Positions 1 through 6,443 of a stretch of 6,443 nucleotides of DNA are shown piece after piece. Source of the stretch: Deltaproteobacteria bacterium (GTDB lineage: Bacteria; Desulfobacterota; Desulfarculia; Adiutricales; Adiutricaceae). Below the pieces are notes generated by a model. That model searched no databases and was not told the DNA's origin. It saw nothing but the letters and a program-made list of their open reading frames with translations. Location: assembly GCA_031279155.1 (NCBI GenBank), contig JAITJB010000055.1, positions 1 through 6,443 on the forward strand. Reading direction: 5' to 3'. A program made the translations under genes and the position numbers. Within the stretch, counting starts at the first letter, position 1. Every line of letters begins with the position of its first letter.

Positions 1-541
1 GTTCGTCAACGTCAGGCTAGAATGGATCGACCTACACCGGGCCGACCAATCCGAACTTACGACTCTAAAATACGCAAAATACTACGGCATCAAGCCCGAT
101 CGATTGGTCATTGAGATTACCGAAGAAGAGTACCTAGGCACCTCTAATATCCAGGGCCTCATGGACGCCTACCGGCGAGCTGGCTGTAGGATAGCCTTAG
201 ATGACTATGGCAAAAGGGGCAGCACCATCGAGCGGTTGGCCCAGGTTTTTCCGGATATAATCAAAATCAACATGGACTATATCCACCGAATTGAAGAGAG
301 CTTTCATTTTCGGGAATACATTAAGTCTTTAGCCGAATTTGGTCGGCGGGTCGGCGTAGACGTCCTCTACGAGGGCGTTGAGACCAAAAGACAAGTTGAC
401 ATCTGCATGTCCCACGGGGGCCGCTACTACCAAGGCTTTATCTTAGCCAGGCCTCAGCCTGACTTAAAGGGCGCCTTAGTCGATCTTGATCTGTTCGTAG
501 ATTCTGGCCTGAGGATGGGCGCTAGCCGCCGAATCCAGTGA
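1..541 (+). CDS. EAL-domain protein (c-di-GMP phosphodiesterase family), C-terminal part; 5' end outside window
   Basis: The frame is open from base 2 and gives 179 visible residues, so the TTG at 104 is only an internal codon and the true start is upstream. The visible part is most of an EAL domain, the family that hydrolyses cyclic di-GMP to pGpG using two metal ions. Recognisable elements are FVNV at the very start (metal-ligand Asn3), VIEITEEE (Glu38), IALDDYG (Asp67, Asp68), IKIN (Lys88), YEGVET (Glu124) and YYQGF (Gln144), then ARPQP and a short tail. The EAL signature and any sensor or GGDEF domain lie outside the window. Two departures are visible: the usual DDFGTGYSS loop reads DDYGKRGST, and the usual KID reads KIN. 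Activity may therefore be reduced, or the domain may act as a c-di-GMP sensor; this is inference. A strong hairpin follows the stop codon, so the gene probably ends its transcript here. Confidence 0.93.
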   Translation, partial: FVNVRLEWIDLHRADQSELTTLKYAKYYGIKPDRLVIEITEEEYLGTSNIQGLMDAYRRAGCRIALDDYGKRGSTIERLAQVFPDIIKINMDYIHRIEESFHFREYIKSLAEFGRRVGVDVLYEGVETKRQVDICMSHGGRYYQGFILARPQPDLKGALVDLDLFVDSGLRMGASRRIQ

Positions 542-573
542 ATTATTTTTAGTAGCAGCCAATGATGACCTAC

Positions 574-625
574 TAAGCCAGGCTAGGCCAAGCAAAGCTT
601 GGCCTAGCCTGGCTTATCTTTGTTT
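574..625 (+). terminator. Perfect 20-bp inverted repeat, probable terminator of the EAL gene
   Basis: Bases 574-593 and 597-616 are exact reverse complements separated by AAA, giving a very stable hairpin 33 bases after the EAL stop codon. It is followed by TCTTTGTTT (617-625), a moderately U-rich tail, so a Rho-independent terminator on the plus strand is the simplest reading. The minus-strand side lacks a U-rich tail. The hairpin also separates the EAL transcript from the promoter at 743-770. The stem is longer than a typical terminator and its right arm recurs downstream, so a repetitive extragenic palindrome origin is possible. Confidence 0.7.
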
Positions 626-678
626 CGCCTGGCTTTGCTTTGTTTCGCAAGGCTTAGCCTGGCTTAGCCTGATTTAGC
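606..678. repeat. Cluster of degenerate GCCTGGCTTA-type repeats
   Basis: The word AGCCTGGCTTA, which is the right arm of the preceding palindrome (606-616), recurs as GCCTGGCTTT (627-636), AGCCTGGCTTA (656-666) and AGCCTGATTTA (666-676). A 20-base period is visible: 619-638 and 639-658 match at 17 of 20 positions, both starting TTTGTTTCGC. A smaller hairpin can form within it (632-638 with 647-653, one G-U pair). No open frame or RNA gene was recognised. The pattern suggests local duplication by slippage from the hairpin arm. Confidence 0.65.
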
Positions 679-742
679 TTAGCTTCGTTTGCCCCCTTTT
701 CCCCGCCTTAAAAAAAACCTACCATAAAATGTCAGATCGGGT

Positions 743-770
743 TAAAGTTTTTCTCAGTTTCAGCCGATAA
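743..770 (+). promoter_or_regulatory. Sigma-28 (FliA)-type promoter for the small gene at 826
   Basis: TAAAGTTT at 743-750 and GCCGATAA at 763-770 both match the enterobacterial FliA consensus halves (TAAAGTTT, N11, GCCGATAA) with no mismatch. The spacer is 12 bases rather than 11. The element is on the same strand as the small gene at 826, with its downstream edge 55 bases before the ATG, so transcription would begin at about 777-779 and leave a leader of roughly 48 bases. No convincing sigma-70 or sigma-54 promoter was seen in 680-825. The match is direct; use by a FliA-like sigma factor in this organism is inferred. Confidence 0.72.
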
Positions 771-789
771 GCTAATAGAGATAAACTAT

Positions 790-820
790 CCTGAGCCAAA
801 AACGTGGCTCGGGGGGAGGT
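790..820 (+). promoter_or_regulatory. Leader hairpin abutting a strong ribosome binding site
   Basis: GAGCCA (793-798) pairs perfectly with TGGCTC (805-810) around a six-base AAAACG loop. The stem can extend outward by a G-U pair and two G-C pairs (790-792 with 811-813). It ends directly in a run of G that merges with GGAGGT (815-820), five bases before the ATG at 826. The extended stem takes up the 5' part of the G-run but leaves the core Shine-Dalgarno free, so it could stabilise the mRNA or modulate translation. It does not match the c-di-GMP riboswitch consensus as I know it. Confidence 0.5.
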
Positions 821-825
821 GCAAA

Positions 826-1044
826 ATGCTAGTGTCCAGTGATTTTTTAGGCTATCTTAACCGCAAGAAGGAATTAGAGAAGAATAACGACCCCATGGTC
901 AGGGCGGCCATGAAGTCTTCGCCCGGGGGCAAAGAAAAAGGCCCGCCCATTGAGCCGGTCGGCCGCGAGGCCGATAACACCCGGACCAATGAGGAAGTGG
1001 AATACTTAAATGAGAAATCCTCTACGGTTAACGTAGTCTTGTAA
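826..1044 (+). CDS. Small charged protein of unknown family, probably expressed from a FliA-type promoter
   Basis: This 72-residue frame starts with ATG five bases after a near-perfect Shine-Dalgarno (GGGGGGAGGT) and ends in TAA. The strong start site and the promoter upstream are the main reasons to call it real. The protein is hydrophilic, has no cysteine, signal peptide or membrane segment, and is rich in Lys, Glu and Asn. The N-terminal third (SDFLGYLNRKKELEK, residues 5-19) could form an amphipathic helix. The middle (residues about 31-47) is Gly/Pro-rich and probably disordered. The protein ends in the hydrophobic stretch VNVVL. I do not recognise a family. A FliA-type promoter hints at a flagellar, chemotaxis or motility-linked role. 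FlgM was considered, but its usual C-terminal helix pattern is not evident. It is the only gene between the EAL gene and the convergent addA. Confidence 0.72.
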   Translation: MLVSSDFLGYLNRKKELEKNNDPMVRAAMKSSPGGKEKGPPIEPVGREADNTRTNEEVEYLNEKSSTVNVVL

Positions 1045-1136
1045 TTGGCTGATTGGAATTAAAGCTTTAGCCAATGGAGCTTTAGGTAAGCCTCAGCCAA
1101 AAGCTACGGAAAAAAAACTACGCTAAAAAAAGTTTA
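1045..1136. other. Convergent intergenic gap with A-tracts; no clear terminator
   Basis: This stretch separates the ends of the small gene (plus) and addA (minus). A weak stem ATTGGCT/AGCCAAT (1044-1050 with 1069-1075) competes with AAAGCT/AGCTTT (1061-1066 with 1078-1083). On the minus strand the A-tracts at 1125-1131 and 1110-1117 read as U-runs just after the addA stop codon, but no good GC-rich hairpin precedes either one. Termination of addA may rely on the U-runs plus weak structure, or on Rho. Confidence 0.4.
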
Positions 1137-4100
1137 TCAGCTCAAAGCGTACCAAAGATGGGTTTCCAAGGCCTTTGATCCGTCAAAACCGGCTTGACGG
1201 ACGACGGTGGAGTATATCTCTAGCTGCCTTTGGTAGACAGGGTTGCGCTTTTTGGGCTTTGAGAGCTTATAATCGACAATCACGCCGCCGCCTTGTTCAT
1301 CGACAAAAAATAAGTCTATGACGCCGCTTAAGTAGATGGGGCCATGACCGAATTGATCGCTTTCCAGCCGCAGCCAAAATGGCCACTCGCGTTGGATTTG
1401 ACGGTTGCGGTTTAAGGCTTGGGCGGCCTTACGCCCCAAGGGGCTTTCTTGAAATAAAAGGACCTTGTCAGCTAAAAACTCCAACTCCCCTTGGCTGGGA
1501 CTTAGACATAACCTCTGAGCTTCGGTATTTAGAAGATCTAGAGAGGACTTTTTATCGAGCTTATAATCGGTAACCTCCATGGCGGCGTGGAAGAGCGTAC
1601 CTAGCTCCCAGGGTTTTGTGGGGCCAGCGAATTTAAAGGCGACCTCGCTATCGCCAAGGCTGGCAAGCTCGCTAAATCCCAAAGCGTCAGGGTTACCAAT
1701 TTGGTCAAAACGGTCAAACTGCTCAAAGTTATCAGATTGGCTGGTAAGATCAAAGGTCAGCTGCTCGGGTAAAACCTCTTGAGACTTATACATCTTTGGG
1801 GTAATTTGAGCCTTAGATTGTTTTTTAAGCGTTTCTACAAGCCGGCAATAATCGGTTACCCCCATGGAGATGGTTCGGTTGGGGGGGAGCGGTAAAACGA
1901 GCTCGGGGATAAAGGCCTCGGTTTTGGCTGATTCTATATTAGCCTTAGAGGCTAAAGGCTTGGTTGGGCTAATCTCTACCGGCTCAGGCGGCGGATTAAA
2001 ATCAATTACGCCCACATGCTGGCTAAAGTTTTCCCAATTAACTATCGAGGCCAGCCAAGATTTAGCCGATTCGCTACCCTCAGTTTTGGCCGCTTTTTTG
2101 TCGGCTGCTTTTTCGGTGGCTTGGCCAACTAAGACCAGATGATCTCTGGCTCTTGTGGCCCCAACGTAAAGTAGCCTCTTGGCCTCGTTATCGGCGCCTC
2201 GCTTATCCCAATCTTGGAGTTCTAAATACTTATCACAGCTGAGCTTGCGTCCGTATTTTATCGAACGGTAATTTATGGCTACAGAGCCGTCTGCGCCAAT
2301 CAAAATCCCATCATTTCGGTTTGAGGCCAAGGCATCGGCTTCGGCGATAACGACCACCGGAAACTCCAAACCCTTGGATCGGTGGACGGTCATGATGTTT
2401 ACAGCCCCTTCTTCCAGCTCGCCTTCGGTACTATCGGCATCTTCTTCGCCTTTAAAAAATCCTACGCGGCGTATTTTCTCTAACTGGTCGGCCCCGGATA
2501 AGGGCTGCTGGGGATCGTTATAGCCAATAGCCTTAACCATGGCCAAAAAGTCTTGGACTTCCCGGACCCGCTCAGGAGAGCCGTTATCGCCAGAGACGAT
2601 CATCGGGAGTAAATGGCGCTCTTCGACTAAGGCTTCGATGATTTCACCCGGGGGCCTACGGAAGACGTAAGGTTTTAGGGCCTCAAATAAACCCTTTAAG
2701 GCCAGTAAAGCGCTTAGATCTTGGGCCTCGATATTTGGCGGGAAAAAAGAATTATCAGCCTCAAAATACCATGATAGAGGTCTAAAACCCTCTGATTGCT
2801 CCGGCCAAGTTAAGGCCGTTAAAGTCGTTTCGGCTACCGGGCCTAAGGGCGATAGTAAGGCGGAAGCTAGGTTCATATCAGGCTCTCGGCCGCACAAGTA
2901 GAGATAAGCTGAAGTAAGCCCGTTTATTTCCGGGGCCAAAAAGATGTCGCGGCCCTTTAAGGTGTGGCAGGCTATGCCCCGGGCCGTTAAGGTCTCTTGG
3001 TAGATAGCGGCGTTACGCTTAAACCTTAGAAGGATAGCCACATCAGTGGGCTTTGGCGGTCTAACTAAAGGCTCCATTCCGCCTTGGGGCTTATCGGAAA
3101 CCATGACCCCGGTGCGGCCAGAAAATAGTTCCGTCAAATAATCAGCTACCATCCTAGCCTGAACGCCGGGCTTTAAGATTTTAGCTCTTGAGTTCGGATC
3201 TTGGGCTTTTAGCCAGACCACCGAAGGGCCTTGATAGAGATCCGGACGGGCTTTTTTTTGTTTAGCCTGATCGCCTAAGCCTAAATACCGAGGGAAAAAA
3301 CCATTATAAAAATCTATTAGTTTTCCTTGGGTTCGGTAGTTGGTGGAAAGGCCTAAGACCTCCCCGCCGCCGTTATTTAGGACGCAGGTTAAATTGTCCA
3401 TGATTTCCGATTCTGATCCCCTAAAGCGGTAGATGGACTGCTTGGGATCGCCTACGACCTTAAGTTTGGGCGAAAGATCGGCCCACTTAAGATTTGCCCA
3501 ATCAGAGGGGCCAGAAGCTGGATCGCCAATTAACTGCGTAATGATATCTGTCTGAAGGCGATTAGTATCTTGGAACTCATCGACCATAATAAGGCGCCAG
3601 CGTCCGGCTTCATCGGATCTTATTCTCGCGTGCTGCCTAAGTAAGTCTCTAGCTAGCGCTAAGATATCATCAAAACTTAAGAGCCCCATCGAAAAGCGCT
3701 TAAAGCGCGCTTTACTAGTCAGATGGTTAGAGAGATTAACGAAGGCTTCGGTCACCGGGTAGATATCAACTTCGTTTAGATCTTTAACTAGTTTTTTAAC
3801 GCCATCTTCTATCTCTTTGCGGTGGGCCCTAGGTATCTTATATTGGGGATCGAGACCTTTGCGCCTAAAAATCTTATCGGCTTGGAAAATTAAAGATCGC
3901 ACGTTTATGGAATTATTAAGGTTAACGCCGGCGAGGGCGGCCTTTAAGTCGCTTACGGCCTCGACAAAAACAGGGTATTTTTTAGCGTTAGAGCTAGCAT
4001 CCTCAAAATACTCCAAGGCGGAATTTACCTTACACTCCAGATCTTTTAAGTCTCTCTCCGGCTTAAAATCCGGCGGCGAGCCCATAGCGTTTTTTAGCCC

Positions 4101-4664
4101 GGCTAAGCCCCAACTAGATAATTTAGCCTGGCAGATCTCTAACCACCTTTTTAATGAGGCTTGGGAGAACCTACCACTAGAGGAGAGCACCAGCTCGTTT
4201 AATAGGCTCTTAAGATCCTCCTGACCTGATTCTAGGAGATCTAAAAGGGCCTCAAAGACGTCTTCGGATTTGTCGTTGGCGTCAACTTCAAGACCGGCTG
4301 GCAAACCCAAAAGATGGGAATGGCTTTTAACTAAGCCTAGGGCGTAGCCGTGGATAGTTGAGATCTGAGCCTGACCTAAGCGCCTCATCTCGCGCTCCCA
4401 AAGGCTCTTTGAGGCTTTACTGTCAGCTGTCCTTAAGCGATCGGAAATAGATTGGGCCACGCGAAGGCGCATTTCAGCTGCGGCTTTTTCGCTAAAGGTC
4501 ATGGCTAAGATGTTAGTTAGAGAATTATTTTGGGGATCGCGCTCCACGAAGCGGACGAGGTATTCCACTAAAGTTCCGGTTTTACCGCTGCCAGCCCCGG
4601 CCACCACGCACAGAGTCTTTTGGCTATTTAATACCCTAATTTGGTCTTCGTTAAAATCAGCCAT
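1137..4664 (-). CDS. addA: AddA-type ATP-dependent helicase/nuclease subunit
   Basis: This 1175-residue protein is the usual length for AddA, the SF1A helicase-nuclease of the AddAB break-repair complex. AddA unwinds DNA 3' to 5' and cuts one strand during end resection. Helicase motifs appear in order: GAGSGKT Walker A (23-29), MTFSEKAAAEM (55-65), TIHGYAL (103-109), MVDEFQDTN Walker B (360-368), VVGDPKQSIYRFRG (403-416), TNYRT (441-445), VNIMTVHRSKGLEFP (755-769) and RLLYVGATRARD (830-841). A low-complexity linker at about 860-1010 leads to a RecB-like nuclease with GTLFHAAME (1022-1030), GVIDLF (Asp1117), VDYK (Asp1131, Lys1133) and QRQLEIY (Gln1147), so the catalytic set looks complete. 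I chose the ATG at 4664 because GGTGGGGG lies 5 bases upstream. A GTG at 4679 would add MVGAL but has no better binding site. The gene overlaps addB by 8 bases, which suggests translational coupling in an addB-addA operon. Confidence 0.95.
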   Translation of the reverse strand: MADFNEDQIRVLNSQKTLCVVAGAGSGKTGTLVEYLVRFVERDPQNNSLTNILAMTFSEKAAAEMRLRVAQSISDRLRTADSKASKSLWEREMRRLGQAQISTIHGYALGLVKSHSHLLGLPAGLEVDANDKSEDVFEALLDLLESGQEDLKSLLNELVLSSSGRFSQASLKRWLEICQAKLSSWGLAGLKNAMGSPPDFKPERDLKDLECKVNSALEYFEDASSNAKKYPVFVEAVSDLKAALAGVNLNNSINVRSLIFQADKIFRRKGLDPQYKIPRAHRKEIEDGVKKLVKDLNEVDIYPVTEAFVNLSNHLTSKARFKRFSMGLLSFDDILALARDLLRQHARIRSDEAGRWRLIMVDEFQDTNRLQTDIITQLIGDPASGPSDWANLKWADLSPKLKVVGDPKQSIYRFRGSESEIMDNLTCVLNNGGGEVLGLSTNYRTQGKLIDFYNGFFPRYLGLGDQAKQKKARPDLYQGPSVVWLKAQDPNSRAKILKPGVQARMVADYLTELFSGRTGVMVSDKPQGGMEPLVRPPKPTDVAILLRFKRNAAIYQETLTARGIACHTLKGRDIFLAPEINGLTSAYLYLCGREPDMNLASALLSPLGPVAETTLTALTWPEQSEGFRPLSWYFEADNSFFPPNIEAQDLSALLALKGLFEALKPYVFRRPPGEIIEALVEERHLLPMIVSGDNGSPERVREVQDFLAMVKAIGYNDPQQPLSGADQLEKIRRVGFFKGEEDADSTEGELEEGAVNIMTVHRSKGLEFPVVVIAEADALASNRNDGILIGADGSVAINYRSIKYGRKLSCDKYLELQDWDKRGADNEAKRLLYVGATRARDHLVLVGQATEKAADKKAAKTEGSESAKSWLASIVNWENFSQHVGVIDFNPPPEPVEISPTKPLASKANIESAKTEAFIPELVLPLPPNRTISMGVTDYCRLVETLKKQSKAQITPKMYKSQEVLPEQLTFDLTSQSDNFEQFDRFDQIGNPDALGFSELASLGDSEVAFKFAGPTKPWELGTLFHAAMEVTDYKLDKKSSLDLLNTEAQRLCLSPSQGELEFLADKVLLFQESPLGRKAAQALNRNRQIQREWPFWLRLESDQFGHGPIYLSGVIDLFFVDEQGGGVIVDYKLSKPKKRNPVYQRQLEIYSTVVRQAGFDGSKALETHLWYALS
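1703..1729. repeat. Three tandem 9-bp units within addA
   Basis: GGTCAAAAC, GGTCAAACT and GCTCAAAGT follow each other without a gap. On the coding (minus) strand they encode F-E-Q, F-D-R and F-D-Q in the linker between the helicase and nuclease domains. The 9-base unit keeps the frame, so gain or loss of a copy would only change linker length. Confidence 0.6.
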
Positions 4665-4677
4665 TAACGCCCCCACC
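4657..4677 (-). promoter_or_regulatory. Coupled addB stop / addA start with internal ribosome binding site
   Basis: Reading the minus strand, GGTGGGGG (4677-4670) lies inside the last codons of addB, where it encodes part of the final Gly-Gly-Gly-Val-Asn-Gly. It stands 5 bases before the addA ATG (4664-4662). The addB TGA (4659-4657) sits within the second and third codons of addA, in the string ATGGCTGA. This arrangement decides the addA start and favours coupled, near-equal production of the two subunits. Confidence 0.72.
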
Positions 4678-6443
4678 ACAAAAAAGCTGAAAATCGCAAT
4701 AAGTACACGCGTCGGCGTCGGTCGTCGGGCCCACCTGACCGCTTAAAAGCTCTTCCCAAATCTCGGTAAAAAGACTCTCATCGCCCGGAGGGATGGTTAG
4801 TTCCGGGGATCCCTCGCCGGGATCGATAAATTCTAAGCGGGCCGTAACGTGGCACTTAAATTGTTTAGCTACGGCCATGGCGTAGAGGATCATCTGGTAC
4901 TCGTAGGCGTACCTCTCCTGGCCGGGCTCGGGCGGTTTGTCTTTATAGACGCCCGATCGCCTGGTTTTGTAGTCGACAATCTCAAGGCAGTTATTGACCC
5001 TATTAATGCGGTCCACCCGTCCCCTTATTAGAAAAGAACCATTTGGCGAGTTTATCTCAAAGGCCGGGGCCTGGGCCCCGCTACCCGGGCCAAACGACCA
5101 CTCTAAGGCCTCAATCCGGCCAACTAGGGGGTTGGGCTGGCGTTCAAACCAGCTTTTAAGTAACTCTAGATATTTTTGGCACTCAGCCTGCCAAACCGGG
5201 AGGCGGCCGGTCGGCCTGTAGCAGGCCTTGCGGTTGGCTAACTCTAAAAAATGGTAGTGTAAGAGGGTAAGATTTAGATCGCGGCCGTCTACGCCCAGCT
5301 TGGGCCCCAAGAAGCGCTCTAAAGTTTGATGGATGACGTCGCCCCAGATGTCCGGGGTCCACCTATCGGTGGGGACCGGCCAGGGCTCTAAGCCTAGGAT
5401 ATCGGTCAGCCAAAACCTACGGTGACACTCTTGGTAGGCGGTAAACTTAGAGACCGTAACTACGGGGAGATTCTGATGGCGCCCCTGGTGATCGAGCCAA
5501 GAGTTAAGAGCAGCTGGCGTTATTTTAGTTTCATAGAGATTTGTTCTGGCCCGACGGTCGTTTATGGATCGCCATAAGCTAGCGGCTGAATCTCCTAAGT
5601 TAGATAGGAAAAGAAATTCCTCCGGAGCATTTGTCTCGGGTTTATTAATGGCTAGATTTAACCAAAGCTCCAGGGGATCGCAAACCCGGCTGGCCGGGGG
5701 CGGCAGCGGCCAACTTATCTTTTCGGCGGCTAATTGGCCTTCCGGCCAAAGCCCCTTAAGGCTTTCAATAATTGGCGAGGGAAGACTCGGGCGCTTATTA
5801 TCATCTTGAGCCCGGTAGCTTAAGACCACCTTTTTGGCCTGGGCTAAGCTTGAAGCCACAAGTTCTTCTTCGCGCTGGTAGCTTTCGGCGCTATCCGACC
5901 ACAGCCTCCGGCCCAAAAATGAGGTAGCCAGGCCGTCAACAAAAGCCTTGGGCCACCAGCAGTTTTCGGCCTTACCAGAGGGAAAAACCCGATCGTTTAA
6001 GCCCATCAAAAAGAGGCCCTCAAAAAAAGTCCCGTGGAGATCGTAATAGCTACTTAAAACGATGCCGCCGCTGCCGTAGCTTTCGGCTACGACCTCTCTG
6101 GCCAAGGCCTTATTGAGCCAGAGCTTAAAAGAACTCATGGAGACCTTTGGGGCCTCAGGGCTTATGGTCATAGCGTCGAAGAGCTTAATTAAAACTTGGG
6201 CAAAATTGGCTGTGGCTATGGCGTCGCTAGATTGCTGGTTAGTGAAGCGCCCCAAAGCTCCGCTTTCAGGGGCGTTTAAGCCTGGCCAGCCGTAATTAAT
6301 TAGGATACTCTGGAGCCCATCACGAAAATCTTTCCAGCTAGAGGCTTGGTTTAAATAGGCTTCCGAAGCTTTAAGTCCGGCGTATATATCGGCGGCCGGT
6401 TTGATGGCCTGTCTTAAGCTGGGATCTATTATTTTTTCAAAAT
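4657..6443 (-). CDS. addB: AddB-type nuclease subunit with Fe-S cluster motif, C-terminal 594 residues; start outside window
   Basis: The frame is open to the window edge, so the TTG at 6255 is internal and the N-terminus, perhaps 250-300 residues or more, is missing. In visible-residue numbering, the helicase-like part shows YGWPG (50-54), LFLMGLNDRVFPSG (143-156), SYRAQDD (208-214) and LPSPII (220-225). YGWPG and the following layout recall the AddB-related 'probable DNA repair protein' family (TIGR03623 as I remember it) more than Bacillus AddB. The C-terminal RecB-like nuclease has VSKFTAYQECHRRFW (Cys339), GDVIHQTLE (His371), IRGRVDRI (Asp477), IVDYKT (Asp490, Lys492) and EYQMILY. It ends with C-x2-C-x5-C (Cys579, 582, 588). 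These cysteines, with Cys339, match the 4Fe-4S cluster that pins the AddB nuclease fold. All catalytic residues appear present, so the complex should have two nucleases and one motor. It is the upstream partner of addA. Confidence 0.92.
   Translation of the reverse strand, partial: FEKIIDPSLRQAIKPAADIYAGLKASEAYLNQASSWKDFRDGLQSILINYGWPGLNAPESGALGRFTNQQSSDAIATANFAQVLIKLFDAMTISPEAPKVSMSSFKLWLNKALAREVVAESYGSGGIVLSSYYDLHGTFFEGLFLMGLNDRVFPSGKAENCWWPKAFVDGLATSFLGRRLWSDSAESYQREEELVASSLAQAKKVVLSYRAQDDNKRPSLPSPIIESLKGLWPEGQLAAEKISWPLPPPASRVCDPLELWLNLAINKPETNAPEEFLFLSNLGDSAASLWRSINDRRARTNLYETKITPAALNSWLDHQGRHQNLPVVTVSKFTAYQECHRRFWLTDILGLEPWPVPTDRWTPDIWGDVIHQTLERFLGPKLGVDGRDLNLTLLHYHFLELANRKACYRPTGRLPVWQAECQKYLELLKSWFERQPNPLVGRIEALEWSFGPGSGAQAPAFEINSPNGSFLIRGRVDRINRVNNCLEIVDYKTRRSGVYKDKPPEPGQERYAYEYQMILYAMAVAKQFKCHVTARLEFIDPGEGSPELTIPPGDESLFTEIWEELLSGQVGPTTDADACTYCDFQLFCGGGVNG

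Noticed and set aside
700..825. c-di-GMP riboswitch in the leader of the small gene
   Set aside because: An EAL neighbour made this attractive, but the leader after the predicted start is only about 48 bases and lacks the two-helix GEMM-I or the GEMM-II conserved positions I know.
1022..1036. CTACG-GTTAA-CGTAG hairpin as a terminator
   Set aside because: It lies inside the last codons of the small gene, has only 5 pairs, and is followed by TCTTGTAATT rather than a U-run.
826..1044. FlgM (anti-sigma-28) identity for the small protein
   Set aside because: The promoter type and size fit loosely, but the C-terminal helices and the typical Val/Asp-x-x-Lys-Val-x-x-Ile pattern of FlgM are not visible.
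3817..4224. 135-codon plus-strand open frame opposite addA
   Set aside because: It lies wholly inside addA on the opposite strand, shows no domain or low-complexity-free family signal and no convincing ribosome binding site. The same holds for the other plus-strand frames at 1379-2523 and 4501-6295.
4665..4679. Alternative GTG start of addA adding MVGAL
   Set aside because: The ATG at 4664 has GGTGGGGG at proper spacing, and the protein then begins MADFNEDQ, with the AddA Q-motif region near the N-terminus as expected. The GTG would sit inside the presumed Shine-Dalgarno.

Overview
The window looks like chromosomal DNA from a Gram-negative, probably flagellated bacterium with a c-di-GMP system. 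I base this on an EAL-domain protein, a near-consensus sigma-28 (FliA-type) promoter, and an AddAB-type recombination nuclease whose AddB subunit resembles the proteobacterial 'probable DNA repair protein' branch. Codon choice mixes TTA leucine with GCC, GGC and CGG-type codons, which fits moderate GC content. I cannot name the genus; Desulfobacterota or another proteobacterial lineage is a weak guess. I see no transposase, integrase, tRNA, rRNA or CRISPR array.

Layout: (1) 1-541, plus strand, holds the C-terminal end of an EAL-domain protein whose start lies before the window. (2) 542-825 is non-coding but structured. It contains a perfect 20-bp inverted repeat that probably terminates the EAL transcript, then a cluster of degenerate GCCTGGCTTA-like repeats, a FliA-type promoter at 743-770, and a short leader with a hairpin directly against a strong ribosome binding site. 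(3) 826-1044, plus strand, encodes a 72-residue charged protein of unknown family. (4) 1045-1136 is a short convergent intergenic gap with two A-tracts. (5) 1137-4664 and 4657-6443, minus strand, are addA and the 3' part of addB. They overlap by 8 bases and are translationally coupled.

How the genes fit together: addB-addA encode the two subunits of an AddAB helicase-nuclease that would process double-strand breaks for RecA loading. AddA has all SF1A helicase motifs and an intact nuclease. AddB has a second intact nuclease with the four cysteines of an iron-sulphur cluster. The plus-strand pair is unrelated to repair. The EAL gene belongs to c-di-GMP signalling, and the small gene behind the FliA-type promoter is probably expressed with late flagellar genes. 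The least explained and most interesting item is that small protein with its promoter and leader. The altered active-site loop of the EAL protein comes second.
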